Assembly (NCBI RefSeq): GCF_050948175.1
Contig: NC_135207.1
Location: 6,227,501-6,291,500, forward strand
Origin: Xylocopa sonorina
Lineage: Eukaryota > Arthropoda > Insecta > Hymenoptera > Apidae
DNA: 64,000 nt
Direction: 5' to 3'
Made by a program: the position numbers and the translations under genes
Notes under the pieces: model-generated
Seen by the model: only the letters and a program-made list of their open reading frames with translations
What the model was told of the DNA's origin: nothing
Database searches by the model: none
Shown: positions 23,309 to 37,293 of the stretch, piece by piece
Layout of the letters: each line of letters opens with the position of its first letter
Numbering within the stretch: the first letter of the stretch is position 1

Positions 23309-24104
23309 TTCATGCTACTTATTACACTTATACGTAGAAACTTATGTTTCTGACATTCTTAGACTGCTTAAATTAATACTTAATATAAAAGATATCTTAC
23401 ATTAGTACAGCTAGGAAATATTCTTATTTATATTTATATTCTGACATTTCTTGTTTCACAGCATAATTGCATTTTCTTTTTTTTTTTAATTTGATAATCA
23501 TTCTTTTTTTTTTAATTTGATAATCATTATCTCTTTTTTTTTTATTTGATAATCATTATCTCAAACAAGTTTTGTAAAAGTTACTATGTTAATTTGTTCA
23601 TACATTGTATAAACTACAAATAAAAATTTAAATCTTTTTATACAATACAACAAAATACTTTTATACAAAATATACCTTCAATATTATTCTCCACTTTTAA
23701 CTTTTTTTAACGGATTTCTTTTATTTATATTCGTACTAGAAAATATAACACTTCGGTATTTAATTCTATACATATATATACGAACATAATAAAACATCCT
23801 ATTAATGGTAAAATTGATATTAGAATATTTAAAATTTTTTGTACTTCGTTCAAAAATAGTTCGTTATAAAACGTAAGCAATCTTGATAATAAAAAAGATT
23901 TGTAGCACGCACGGCTGATTTTTTCTAAGTATTTTCTGAACGAAGAATTAGAAAAATAAAAAAATAAATAAATTTTCTATAACTGTAAAATAGTACATAT
24001 AATTATTACTATTACCAAACAGTATAGAGCAATACTATTACTGTAAATTTTTTAATAAAATCTTTTCTAATAAAAGTAGTATTCAACCGATTGACCGTTA
24101 AATC
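23309..24104. other. Convergent 3' UTR region of DDX43 and eco
   Basis: Very AT-rich, with no ORF of note. Includes the poly-T tandem repeat at 23472-23562. Both 3' UTRs must end within this 800-bp stretch. Confidence 0.6.
23472..23562. repeat. Three tandem units of poly-T plus AATTTGATAATCATT
   Basis: Three units of about 30 bp, each a run of 9-12 T followed by AATTTGATAATCATT (ATTTGATAATCATT in the last). A small recent expansion in the DDX43 3' UTR region. Confidence 0.8.
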
Positions 24105-26397
24105 TTAACTATACACTTTGAAATTACGTGTTTTGGTATATTTTTCGGCAAACACTTTTCCACTCGGTGTTGGAACTGAAAATGCTATATCATCCAAAGA
24201 CATCACATAACCGAAATAAAATTGAGCCCTGTAATAATTGAATAAATTGTCGATATTCACGTAATACAATATAATAAACTAGACATTTACCTCAATATGT
24301 CGAGTAATTTGGTAGCTATTCCTTGTCTTCGATGATTCAAATCAGTCCATATAACATTTATACCACACTTAGCCGGACTACTTTCTACTGTACAGCAGTC
24401 TAATTCTAATAATTCAGGTATCATGCGATGCGCCGTTGTTATCTGTTCTGCGACTAACACTCCTATAATCACTTTATTCCTTACATATAGGTACACCTAA
24501 AAAATACGTTGTATTAGAACAAAACAATATGCATAGTACAAAAAATTTGTTATTATATAAATATTATATAAATAATAAATTTCCTGCATCTTTAATCATC
24601 ATTACTTGTTTCTGTTCATAATCTGTTAGGTTTGAGTCAACTAGTCCTAAATCTCGGTCTACATATGCTAAAACTTCCATTACTTTCTTCCAGTATAATT
24701 TCGAGTCTCCTGGTTCTACTAAAATCACTCGACTTGACGTAAACGAATCTTCCATAATTATTCGTTCTGTTTTCCAGCCCTGAAATAAAAATTTATAAGC
24801 ATGAAATGATCAATGAGCAACGCAAAAGTCAAATTGATCAACTGTGTTCATCGTTTAATTTGCACAAAGTTAAGCAGTTATTAAAGTAGAGTTCTTATAA
24901 AAAATTTTAATTATCAAGATTGTTAAATTGCTGTGTTAACATATATTTGTTTCATATTATTATTAGTCGAATTGATCAGTCTGACTTCTTATTCGCTTAT
25001 GCGCGTCACACGTGTACGATTTGTACGTACAGGAAATTTTAGCGTTTTCTTATTATTGTGATAATTTAAATGTGCATTCTCATCTTCTGGATCTCCTATT
25101 TGGTATACGATACCACATTCCATACATTGCGTTGCTCCGAATTTCTTTTGACCCGCATCCAGCAGATACTGATTATCTCCGCCGTTTAGTTTCACGGATA
25201 ACTGCCAATTGATATTTTCTTTTGTACTATGGGTGGATTTCTTTGCCTTCTCACTAAAATATTGTTAAGTATCGTATTACAAGAGATAATTTAAAAAGTG
25301 ATTTGATACTTTAAACATTTAAATACTTACTTGAACACTTTATTAGCAGTAGAAGAATAATTTTTATCAAATAATGGATAACACTTTTGATTTGGTGTAT
25401 CTTCATCATCATTTTTTTCATTACTATCGAAAGAACTATTTTCAACCATTGCTGGCGAATTGCTATCTTTAATATCTATAGCAGAAGTCAAGTTACTGAG
25501 ATTACTCATTGGTGACATAACAACATTATTCAATATTGCTACTGGCTCCAATGGTGTTATATGCTTTAATTTATCACTAGTTAATGGCGTCATAGTGTCA
25601 TAATCATTGTCAGCCCAATCATCTTCTAACATTTGTAATATATTAGCCATATTATTCTCTTTCATTGTAGCTTCCAAGTCTGGTTCGTCTACTGACAAAT
25701 CGTTTGTATCAAAAGAAATATCTGCAAGTTTTGCTCGTTTATGGGATCGTTTTGCATTCATTTCATTCAATGCCAGTTTACCATCCGCTGCTATTTTTAA
25801 TTTAACATTCTTATTTATTGTTATCAAAGCCATCGAATTTCTCTTTGATGCTCTTTTAATCTTAAAAAATCGTTTATTCAGGTCTATTTCTGGTGATGAA
25901 GATCTATCTTCTATTGCTAAGACATCTGATTCATTTATTTCATTAACTTCTGATATTGCATCTTGTTTACTAATAATCATTTGTTCATTACTGTTATTAT
26001 TCTTTGCATTATCTAAGCTTGATCTTGGTTTTGGCTTTTTAATTCCATGTGATACACCAGCATTAATTCCTCCTATTTTAATACTCCCACCTGAATGTCT
26101 CCGTATATTATTAATTGTTCTTCTTATGAGATACTTCTTCTGTTGTTTTTGCTTAGCCAGATCAAAGGTAACATTATAGTTTCTTTTTGATTCTGAATTG
26201 CTATAAAAATTTGTTGTACTCAATGTTATATTTTTTAATTTTGATTCATAATTTTTGTCTTGAAATAAAGCTACTCTGGCCTTTGACACTTTATGGCCTT
26301 CGTTTGACTTCATTAATTTTGTAGGTGTGTTTCCCAATTCCTCCAAGGCATGTCGTTTTAATGTATTCCCCTTTTTCTCTGGTGAATTTTCAATCAT
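24105..26397 (-). CDS. eco: N-acetyltransferase eco (ESCO1/2 family)
   Basis: Five coding exons on the minus strand: 26397-25331, 25253-25031, 24779-24606, 24496-24291 and 24228-24105, in phase, 597 aa. ESCO enzymes acetylate the SMC3 subunit of cohesin in S phase to establish sister-chromatid cohesion. The long first exon (355 codons) encodes a basic, serine-rich, poorly conserved tail. Exon 2 holds the C2H2 zinc finger (CMECGIVY ... HLNYH). Exons 3-5 hold the acetyltransferase fold, with GWKTERII, VIIGVLVAEQ, the acetyl-CoA loop region RRQGIATKLLDILR, and the family-specific DDIAFSVPTPSGKVFAEKY near the C-terminus. Donor CCT|GTACGT at the end of exon 2 is the only choice that keeps the conserved frame; an unspliced read-through would end after RISE. 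Confidence 0.93.
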
Positions 26398-27787
26398 GTT
26401 GACAGTGAAGCTTGTTTACTTTCTAACGATATTGTTATAGTGCTCTTTAACAACTTTTAAAATTGGTATCCTACAAATAAAAGAAAAGGTAAATAGATCG
26501 CATTAGAATAATTTACACTAAATATAAAACATACATTCGTTAACATACATGAGATACTTGTCAAAATATAATATAAAAACTGTAAGCAAAAAATATGTTG
26601 CTTCTGATGTCCGTTGCTTTTGATTATACTGCAATTAAATTAATGTGACATTAATAGGCTTTTATTTTACTAAGTATATATTACTACGTTTGAGTGAAAT
26701 AAGTTTTATAAGGTATAATAAACAGATGAATTAACCTAGATAAGAGTACAAAGTGTAAATTGTATGGAACGTAAAATTTCTGCTCTTGTCAGGTTCTGTT
26801 AAATTATAAAATTAACATAAACCTGTCCTGTTACAAGTTTTTGTACAATGTTAAATCTCTAAGAACAACAGATATAAATAAGAATACAATATACTGAAAA
26901 ATAAAATAGGATCCACACACATAACAAGCGTAAGACAGTCGAAACCGCTAAAAAAATTCCTGAACTTTCTATTTCATTACCGTGTTTTCGCGCCCTTCTA
27001 TATATATCTGAAACTATATATAGGGTGATTGGAAACTCTAGTTATAAAATGTGCTCAATCTGGACACAAAGGATAATGCGACGAGCCATAGGAAAAATTT
27101 CAATTACAGATACCTTAGTTTCGATTGAATGTTCAAAAGAACAGTTACTATTTTCTTAATATAGAAACAAAAAACTGAAAAATAAGAAATGCAAATGAAA
27201 TAATTTTCTACAATTTACAGCTGTTGGAGTGTTCGTATATGATAAATCTAGTATTCTAGAGGAAGAGTTATTTTTAAAACAGAAAATAAATAAAATATTA
27301 AATAATACTGCCACTATATGTGTACATTACATAACGTATATACGAAATCATTAAGTATAATCAGTATGAATCATTTAAGACTGTCATATGCTTTAATTAT
27401 TATAATACAAGTTATTCCGTCTTATATAAATGTTATATTTCGCAAGAATACAATTACTTAATATCGATTTAATTGTTGATGTATTTGTAGAGTGTGATGC
27501 AAATTATATTTAAAAACTTATTTGTAGTTACATTGTTATACATATAAGAGTGAAATATTTATTTAAAATTACTATATGTACCTGTGCTAGTATAAACAGG
27601 ATGGGAAGGGGAAGTAAGATAAAAATTAAATGCTAGTTTATTAAAATTATTAAACAATTAATTAATTATTAAAATTATTAAACAGTATTATATATTAATA
27701 ATTAACAATTACTTAATTACTAAAATTATTAAACAAAATTGTTAAACAAGAGTATGTAGCAGAAATTTTTTGCGCAGATGTTCAAAT
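26398..27787. other. Eco upstream region and galectin 3' UTR
   Basis: AT-rich with no convincing ORF. The eco promoter should lie at 26400-26700. A small AT-rich tandem repeat at 27640-27747 (AAAATTATTAAACA recurring about four times) occupies the right end. Confidence 0.5.
27640..27747. repeat. AT-rich repeat of AAAATTATTAAACA words
   Basis: About four imperfect copies of a 14-base word with variable spacing, just downstream of the galectin stop codon (27788). Confidence 0.5.
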
Positions 27788-30283
27788 CTAATTCGAGTAA
27801 CTCATGGTTAGTTCATGAAGTACAATGTCTCCAGATATTTTAAGGGTATCTATAATCGATGGTTGCAATCTGTGTTTAAATTCGCCGATCATTTTGTCGC
27901 CTAACCATATCGTGTACGTTTCGTATTCACATCGAATCCTGTAGAAGAATTCGAACTGTATGAAAATGCAAAAAAATGCTTAAAACTATTTCTTAGTTCC
28001 TTTTAAATTAGGAAAACACCCACGTCAAAAGAAAATCTCGACCAGGCATCCAAGATAAATGACCAGAGTGTCTTTCTTCATGTTCCCAAGATCCATTTCT
28101 CCAACAGTTCATTACAACATAAGGCGTGCTACTGCCATATAAAAAACGGGGATTTAAATGCAGAGCGATCACTGGATGTGGATAGATTGCTTTTCCCTTC
28201 TGCAGATTTACATAAAATCTGCCACAGAATAGACGAAAAGTATATTTTCTTTTGTCTAATACATTAAAAAAATAAATCGTTCAAGGTCTTACGCGAATTA
28301 TACAGTAAAACTCACGAGTGAGGTAAAAGTTTCAGTCTTCCAGCGATGAACAGTCTGGCTCCCGTCTTAAATTCGTTTTCAATATTTACCGTAATTGGTA
28401 CACCCTGTACATATATGTTCAACAGTAGGAAAAAAACGTGTACAGATGTTCGATTAAGTATTAGTACATATTCCGGTCAATAAAATAATCAAGATAATAA
28501 ATAAAAAAAACTCACGAGAAATTCGACGATCGGTCGATCGATCTTTAAGTTTAAAACATTACTCGACCTGCATAATTTTGGATCAGGATAAACGAACAGC
28601 TCGAACTGCTTAAATCTAGTGTCTTCTAGTGATCCATTGAGCTCTAAGTTTGTTACGTCTTCTAGAGGCATTCTATATGCGAATGCACAAAAATGTTCTC
28701 CATTAACTGCGATCTACAAACATTATTTTCAAAAAGCATCGTCAATATAAGATTAATAATCATAAAAAAACGATCGTCAATCCTTACTTGATATTCATTG
28801 GCAGTGCAGAAGATCAAAATATGGACATAAGAATTCCGCCGGAAGGCGGTATGCGTTGCAGGAGAGCAGGTCTCTTCCTCTTCCCAGCATCCTTTGAATT
28901 TTGAATTTCGAACTACATAACCCCTGTCCAATCGTGCGTTAAAATGCAACGCGACATTTCCGGCAGTTTTACATAATAAGTTCACTGAAAATCTGTTGTA
29001 ATTATGTATATTGTAACAACCATACGCTTTTATTTTTCTTTGTGTATAATTGGAGAAATTCAGGAAAATTTCGTTTATAAGATTTCTCTTACGATAAAAT
29101 ATCACCTCAAGGCATCGGGAGGAACATAGCCTGTAACCACGATAGCTGATGTTGGTTTCAAAGGTTGTAATGTAACTGGTTTCGAAACATTCTGGAAAGA
29201 ATGTGCACATATAGTTAATTAAAAGAAAATGTATTACATGAAAAAATATTTACCGATATTGTATTGTATTATAATAAAATTCCTATCTTTAATCCATGGG
29301 ATACCTGGTATACGAACGAATGTATTTAAATACTTTTTTCATTATTAAATTTAGACCATAGGATAGACCATAGGATTTACTGACCATAATCAACATATGT
29401 AACTATTTTTACCAGTTCTCTTGCAGCTTTCTTCTAGTAACCAATTATTTCCCTTTCTAAGAAAATGGTGAATTAATCGTAACATTTAAATGTACAGGGC
29501 AACAGAATTAACAATGCATTGTTGAATGCAAAAATAAAATATAATTGTAACTTTCCCGTTTACATATCCCAAATATGTGTCTTTAAAATGATATATACTT
29601 GATTTAACTATAATAATTATGGAAATAACTCTATACATATGTTACTCTATATGCATACATATTTAACACGTGCAATGCTATTTAGATCAATACAGCCTAT
29701 TTATAGTTCTGACTGATACTTTGTGTCAATAGATACCTATTTAAAGTATGAATTATTAAATGAAGGTGATTCACACGTTAATTGACGAATAGTGAATTGG
29801 GGAAAAGGTTAATTAGAGGTTGCTTAAAATAAGTGTAGATTTCGATCTATTAAAATGGTGATTAAATTTTTACATCGATAAAATTTGGTTCTTATTGAAC
29901 GTTAATCCCGTAATCAGATTTGCCTGCGTTATTAGACAACAACCGTTATCTATTAATGATTAGATTTAGGAATAGTATAGGTTAAACGTCACCAACAAAC
30001 TGTTCAATTTGGTAAATCTACATTCGCGTTATCTATGACCAAAATGCCCACTAATTATAGATCGATACTCACTATTGCCACTGTGTCTTCGTCGACGAAC
30101 GAAAATTCACGATGAGCATTTTCTTTTGTTTGCACGAAAATTTCATCCTGGTTTAGAGACATGCTCTCTTCTAATGAACTTGAGCAATGATATATAGAAC
30201 ATTGACTTATTTCAAGCCGCACTTCCGTGCACGCGATATTATCTTTTATGCACGTCTGATTGGAAATGTTCGATTGGAAGCGC
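27788..30283 (-). CDS. Tandem-repeat galectin (two carbohydrate-recognition domains)
   Basis: Coding exons on the minus strand: 30283-30073, 29191-29106, 28992-28788, 28713-28516, 28404-28316, 28218-28024 and 27938-27788. From the exon at 30283 onward this is about 377 codons. Galectins bind beta-galactosides without calcium and act in insect immunity and gut biology. CRD1 has HFNARL ... VVRNS ... WEEEE; CRD2 has HLNPRF ... VVMNCW ... WEHEER, the full canonical H-N-R/N/W-E-R set. The 5' end is unresolved: the first exon listed needs two bases from an upstream exon, and the ATG-bearing exon candidate at 30777-30753 (MEQSSRER) leaves only one. Translation may instead start at the in-frame ATG at 30162 (337 aa). 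The first exon is unusually cysteine-rich. No signal peptide, as usual for galectins. Confidence 0.85.
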
Positions 30284-31197
30284 CTATTCAAAATTGCAAC
30301 TTACGGATTATCGATTTCCCATTTAAGAATTAAAATTTCTCTCACCCTAATGTATATTATCCTTAGGATATAGTTGCAATATCAATCTTGAAAAAAAATT
30401 AGGCGAAAAATATTTATAACGTGTTTTATTATATTAAATATAACTCACGAGTTATTTCTTTCTTCAAAAATGTAATTCTTTTAACACGTGGTAATAAGTA
30501 TTTCAATTACAATGCTAGCAAGTTTTCTTATGCTGTAAATATTATACATATGTAGTTAATTATTGACAGTATAATATCATAATGGCAGATCCAAAATTTC
30601 AAATAAATACAATAGTATATATCGTTTAGTTTGAAAACGTTTTAAATAGTCAACATTCAATAAATCTGTTATTCCTCTTTAAATTTTCGTTACAGATGTT
30701 TTATGTACAAGTAGAAAAATATGAATAAAATAATTTCTCAAATTTCAATTACCTCTTTCTCGACTAGACTGTTCCATATTTTGCTGTTTACTTTTTTCTT
30801 AAATACGTGGCTGTAATTGATGATTAGATATCTTATCTTTACTTAGAAGTATAGGAACATTAGAAATTCCTTTTTTTGCATCGGCTTCAGTCGATGCGAC
30901 TTCAGTCCGGTAGTTGGCTATAAAGTTTTTATGAAATTCCAGGCAGTACATGCTTTTTTAAAATTAAGTGCGAGTATTTTATAAGTAGGCTGTTTCATGT
31001 AACATTAATAACAAAACAAATAGCGGATTGAATTTCCAACAAATTTTGTATCTTTCTGGTTTAGCTGTAAAACTCCTCACGCTAGTTCAAAGAAAATGTT
31101 TATTTGTCTATTAAAAAAAAGAATTAAAAAGAAACAGTTGTTAATAATGTGCGTAATAAGCAAAACTGTAAACTGATCAGAAGGGAGAAATTATGAT
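30284..31197. other. Galectin 5' region and glycogen phosphorylase 3' UTR
   Basis: AT-rich. Holds the unplaced candidate first exon of the galectin (30753-30777, ATG followed by the donor G|GTAATT). No other ORF or repeat recognised. Confidence 0.45.
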
Positions 31198-34100
31198 TTA
31201 AATGTCTCGTGGTTCATGAGGAGCGGGAAGTCGTTGCCATGATGGCTCGACGCCCCAAATTTCACGAGCGTATTCAGCGATTGTACGATCCGATGAAAAT
31301 TTCCCCGAAGAAGCTATGTTATGAATTGCCATTTCTACCCATTTATTTTGGTCCTGAAACAAACAAAAAAATAACAACAATGTAACGAAGAAATGTAAGA
31401 AAGGATAAATGGTATTTCAGCTTTCAGAGAAAAATTTAACAACATACTTTAATTATTTTGATCTTAATTTTGTAATAAATATGAACGCGTACCTGGTACA
31501 CTTTACTGACGTGATCTTGCATTTTAATATAACTTTCGTAATCAGCAAACAGATAAAATCTATCCCAATTTAATAGAACATTAGTGATATCTTTAAATTC
31601 ATCTGGATTATTAGGACTAAAGAAGCCGCCCTGGATTTGATCAACACATTGCTTCAATTCTGGAATCCTATTGTAGTAATCATAAGCATTGTAGCCTTTC
31701 CTCTTCAACTGTTCCACTTCGTCGACGGTCATGCCGAAAATGAATATATTTTCTGAACCCATTTCTTCGGCCATTTCCACATTAGCACCATCCAACGTGC
31801 CGATCGTCAAGGCCCCGTTTAACTACATCAATTTCAAAATAAAATTCTTTGATATAAGTTATGTTGTGTAATAAGTTAGCTTCCTGCTTTTGCACTATCG
31901 TGTACATTTGTTATTTGAAGTCGAATTATTTTGATTGAAATAACAATTAAAATAATAGACGTCAATTGATTTAGGTGAACATAAAATTGGGATCAAGCTA
32001 GTTGTATTCAGCTAACATGACTAAATTGAATAAGGTATTAGAGCGTGGAGTGTTATCTTTCCAATTACTTACCATAAACTTCATATTGCCTGTACCCGAG
32101 GCCTCCGTGCCGGCAGTAGATATTTGTTCGCTAAGATCTGCCGCAGGAATAATTTTCTCTGCTAACGTGACTCGATAATTCTCTAAGAAAATAAATTTCA
32201 ACTTGTCACCGACAATAGGGTCGTTATTTATGACGTTTCCTACACTGCAAATCAGCTTGATAATTTTTTTGGCCAGATGGTAACCGGGAGCAGCCTTTCC
32301 TCCAATCATCACGGTTCGCGGAACGAACGGTGCGTTTGGATCTTTTTTAATTCTATTGTATAACGTGATTACGTGTAGACAATTCAACAATTGCCTCTTG
32401 TACTCGTGTATTCGCTTCACCTGTTTCATGGCACCGTACATTAGTAAGATTAAATACATATAACATAAATACATTTAACTTAACTTGATATAATTACTTG
32501 TATATCGAAGATGGAGGCAGGGTTCACTTTAACGCCATAGTCTGCCTCGAGTGTTTGAGTTAGTCGCATTTTATTTTCTTGTTTGACTTTCATAACGCTG
32601 CGTTGGAAGACTGTATCTTTGGCCCATTGCTTTAATTGAGCGAGCTGCTCTAGATGCACAGTCCAATCACTACCAATTTTCTAAAGAGTAATGCATAACA
32701 CATTAATGTTGAAATCAATATCCCAATTTATCAATACAGTACCAGTTTTCTAAAGAATAGTGAATAACGTATTGAAATGGATATTCCAATTGAGAGAAAA
32801 TTATTTAATAACGAAACTTACTTCTTCAATGATGTCAGAAAGATTGGGGTTGCACAGGAGAAGCCACCTTCTTGGTGTGATACCGTTGGTTTTATTCTGG
32901 AACTTTTCAGGCGTCATTTCATAGAAGTCTTTAAATCTAAAATAGAATAAAATTAAATAAAAAAATATTCCAACACAAAAGATACTCTATCATGCATTAA
33001 AAATGATTTGTTGCACCTACACGTCTTTTTTTAGAATATCTGAATGTAATGCTGCAACACCGTTGATAGCGTGACTACCAACGATTGAGAGATGAGCCAT
33101 GTTGACCCTCTTCTCACCCTCTTCTTCGATTAAGGACATACGACGAAGACGATCCATGTCTCCTGGGTATTTAGCAGAGACTTTTTGTAAATGAAGGAAA
33201 TTAATATGATAAATAATCTGCAAATGTCTTGGAAGAATGTTTTCCAGCAAACTTGTTGGCCATCTTTCCAAGGCCTCTGGAAGAACTGTGTGATTGGTGT
33301 AAGCGCAAGTTTTCACTGTGATGTCCCAAGCCTTCTCCCAAGGAAGCCCTTCAACGTCGATAAGAATTCTCATAAGTTCAGGAATGGCCAAGGATGGATG
33401 GGTATCGTTCAGCTGAATGGCGACTTTGTCAGGGAACAGATCAAAATCTGTTCTATGATGCTCCCGTGAACCAAATTTGCTGGATTTATATCTATGGAAC
33501 AAAAGATTGCTCTTATGAGATCTCCTGATGTATCATTGTGCTTATCCAGCGATAATCACATGTTAGACGTTTTCGGTATTAAGTATAGCACACTACGTGA
33601 CTAGACTACTCAAGCATACGATTTATTACCTACGCTCTTTTCACTGACTTTCTCTTATACCCTGATTTGCATTAGAGTTAATTATATTCGATGGCGTAAA
33701 AATCAGAAACATCATACAATGTGTCGTCGTTAATGCAGATTTATGATTTTATGAATAAGATGAAAATACGAAATAACCTGCGTATAATATCTTGGAGTGT
33801 AGCAGCTACCATGAAGTATTCTTGTTTCAATCGTAATTCTTTGCCCTCGAAGAAATTATCATTGGGATACAGTACCCTAGAAATGTTTTCTGCTAAGTTC
33901 CGATCGATCACAGCTTGTATATAGTCACCATCGTTGACTAAAAAACAAATATTTTGTTTCTTATCAATGTAACTTAATTGATCGTGCGTGAAATACAGTT
34001 TAAAAAATGAGCTTACAGAATTTTAAGTTAAACTCTACAGGCGATTTAGCAGACCATAATCTAAGAGTATTAACAACGTTATTCTTGTAACCAGGAATTG

Positions 34101-37100
34101 GGTTGTCATACGGCATCGCAAACACAACCTGACAAAAAGAAACATATTAAAATTATTTTGATTATATTTTGCATACTTCGAAATATCATATCTACATAAA
34201 CATCCAGACCTATTAATAACTTGATCATTCTATGATACTCGTTTAATTTATACCAACCTGTGTGTTTATCCACTTCTTTCCTTCAGGAGTATCGATCACC
34301 TGCCCATAGAAATTTACTGGAAGCATGAATTCTGGCCTAGCCTTCTCCCATGGGTTTCCATACCGTAACCAGTCATCTGGCTCCTCTGTCTGTTCTCCAT
34401 TTCTGATTTTCTGCGCGAATATACCATATTCGTATCGAATACCATATCCATATGCAGCCAAACCAAGAGTAGCCATACTATCCAGGAAACAGGCTGCCAG
34501 CCTTCCCAAACCTCCGTTTCCTAGACCAGCATCCTCCTCAAGTTCTTCAAGTTCTTCAATGTCTAAACCCATCTACGATATAAAATTCAAGTTTATTTCA
34601 CATTTTATGCGTGTTATCATTCGTTTATTTTTGTTTGAAGATTTTATCTGAAACAAACCTGATACATCGCCTCATCGCAAGCACCTTGGATGCCCAAATT
34701 AATCATGGTATTCTGGAGGGCCCTGCCCATGTAGTATTCCAGGGATAAGTAGTACACTCTCTAAGAAACAGAATACAAAAACAATATCAAGATGTTATTT
34801 ACGAAACTATTTAACATATATCTTGCATTACACGGCGATTAGACTGACAAATAAAAATAAATCGAGCCATCGCATAGTTTTGAAACGAGAGATGAATGAA
34901 AGACGACGCTCAATTGAAATTGATATTTATTGCGGTCAGCAACGACTACTTTGAAATTTCTTTCCATTTATTTATAGACGATTTGAAACACCTCTAAAAT
35001 ATACGACATCTCTTTTCTTCTTTTACGTCTAGTAAAAAATTATGGAAAATAATAATCGATCGTAATGACTAATAAAATTGACCCTTTATTATATCCATTT
35101 TATTATATTTCTTAATATTTTTATGCTTTTTATTTAAAAATAAAAAGTGAAAAAATATTCTTCAACTATGTATATACACGAGAGTTGAAATATATATATA
35201 TGACCTATTTTAAAACTGAACAAAAGACAAATAATTTAGTTAGTATGGTACCTCAAAATGTTTACAAAATATAATAGGACCGCGTCCAAAACTTCCGGTA
35301 GAGATTCTATTAAACGTGACTCGGTTTTCAACAGTTACGTCACATAATTCGTACTGTTCAAGCAATTACCGTAATTAAGTGTCATAAAGTTCTCTTTCGG
35401 AACTTCGTACCAAAGGGAATACTATTTCTGACGCCTGTACATTAAAAATTTGTATTTTTCCTATTTGTTTTTTATTTTATATGCGGACTATCTATAGTAA
35501 CACACGGAACTGTACTATAAATATTTTATTCCTGTCCGCCCACTGTTTCAAGTTTATGGGTGCGGATCAGTTCCTATATATTTCTCTCTCTTCTTTCCGT
35601 GATCTTCTTCCTCATTGCCTTTAATCCTATCAAATTTTCTTCCATTTTAGCCCTCCCTTTTCCCTTACTCGACATTGCCCGAGGTTTATATCTTTTTCCC
35701 TTTAGGGTGTCCTGTGTGTAAGTATAAGGGTCTTCTTCGAATAAACTTCATAAAATGCCTAACCCTCCTAAAGATTCGTATCATAATATTCTTATCTTTC
35801 CATCTCCCCTTTTTCTACCGTTTTCCAAATCTATCTTTGTCTCCTCCCTCCCCTAGACTTTCTTCTCTTTGTTTATAGAGCTATCTAAATAAATCAGAAA
35901 CACAAAGTTATTCGAAAAAGTATTTTGGAGACAATTTACGTTCTGATATAAAAGTGCTTGCTATAGTGCTTGATATAAAATGCTTACTAAACAAGTATTT
36001 CATAAAATTTGATTAACTCCTTGATTGGGTTAATGTTTGAAAGGTTTTGATTGACATAATTTTGGTCCGCGAATTGACTCGCGCAAATTCCCAAACAACT
36101 ATTAATAATTCATGGATGTAATTGGAATAGTTTCAAAAGGAATATTTCTTATCGTCGTCTTGACATTGCTTATAAAAGAATGAAAACTGTTTGGCTCGAA
36201 ACCTCAGGGTGAAACGTTCGTAAGGCCAAGCAAAAATAGACACTGCAACATGTTGCATCTCCTATTTATTTTTAAGTAATACGCGAACGTATGTGCACTG
36301 ACCATTCCATTAACACTTGTCGCAGAAATCTCACTAGAGATAATATTTTGTTCGGAAATCCTATTGCTTAAAGTATTGAATCCTAATACTTTGTAATAGA
36401 TTGCATTTTTATAGCAGATGAATAATAATAATAAATATTTTCAATCACAAATAACTGCTTAATAATAATTTAATGATGAGCGTTCATTGATAAATACTAT
36501 CGTTCGCTAAATTATTCATCGGGATAATTACAATTACGAGACAAAATCATCCTTTTATTCTGAAATTACCAATCAGCAGGAAGTCGTTTACTGTCGAGAC
36601 AATGTAAGCGTGCGTTTCTTCGTTCTTAAAAGAAGAGTCATGAAATTCCAGATTATTGAACTTATTTATTATGTAATGTTATTAAGATCGGCAGTAACAA
36701 ATATTACAGAAACGTGTGCAAAGTCTAATTCGAAAACATTAATGTTACATCTGTAGCACATTGTACACTCTATTTAATAGTAAAATTAATTTTACGTTAT
36801 AGACGAATAAATAAATATAATGACCAAAAATACTCGGCAATAAGTATACCTACCTTAATAAATACATAATAATAAGTATATCTACGTACTGGAATTATAC
36901 TTACCGGCAATCGTTAAATGAGAATAAATGGTTCAAAATTTATTATTAATTATTACAATTATAATCCGCATGCATTACAGTATTACGTAAATTATAAATT
37001 AGTACTTGAAAAATTGTTACGTGATTGATAGGCAATAGTTGTGGACATACTTTTGGATCCTTCTCGTAATAGTACTGTTGAGTACGTATCCATCTAGAGA

Positions 37101-37293
37101 CCAAGTTGTCCTTGACGCTGTATGCCAAGGCGAAGAAGTAATCCCTGGTTGTAGCCACATTACGATCTTTCACAAGAGTGTAATGAAGGTGTCTATTGAA
37201 AGTCTTTTTAAAATTGGCGACATTCTCGACGTCAACGATTCCGCGCACAGAGATCTGTTTCCTCTTCTCATGATCCGCGTCTGAGGCTGACAT
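31198..37293 (-). CDS. GlyP: Glycogen phosphorylase
   Basis: Eleven coding exons on the minus strand: 37293-37051, 34760-34659, 34572-34258, 34128-34017, 33937-33778, 33491-33021, 32936-32822, 32680-32498, 32420-32073, 31822-31493 and 31353-31198. All phases agree and give 844 aa, the standard length. The enzyme releases glucose-1-phosphate from glycogen, using pyridoxal phosphate. The regulatory phosphorylation site is intact: Ser15 in KRKQISVRG, the phosphorylase kinase target. Other landmarks are GLGNGGLGRLAACFLDS, QLNDTHPSLAIPELMR, KRIHEYKRQLLN, and TEASGTGNMKFM with the PLP lysine at residue 681. The N-terminal exon is separated by a 2.3-kb intron that probably carries control sequence. 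The upstream region (37300-37800) is GC-richer and includes an E-box CACGTG at 37773. Confidence 0.97.

Noticed and set aside
25607..26179. 190-codon plus-strand frame inside eco
   Set aside because: Antisense shadow of the long eco first exon.
30753..30777. MEQSSRER exon as the galectin start
   Set aside because: It leaves one leftover base whereas the next exon needs two; joining them gives an early stop. Kept only as an unplaced candidate.
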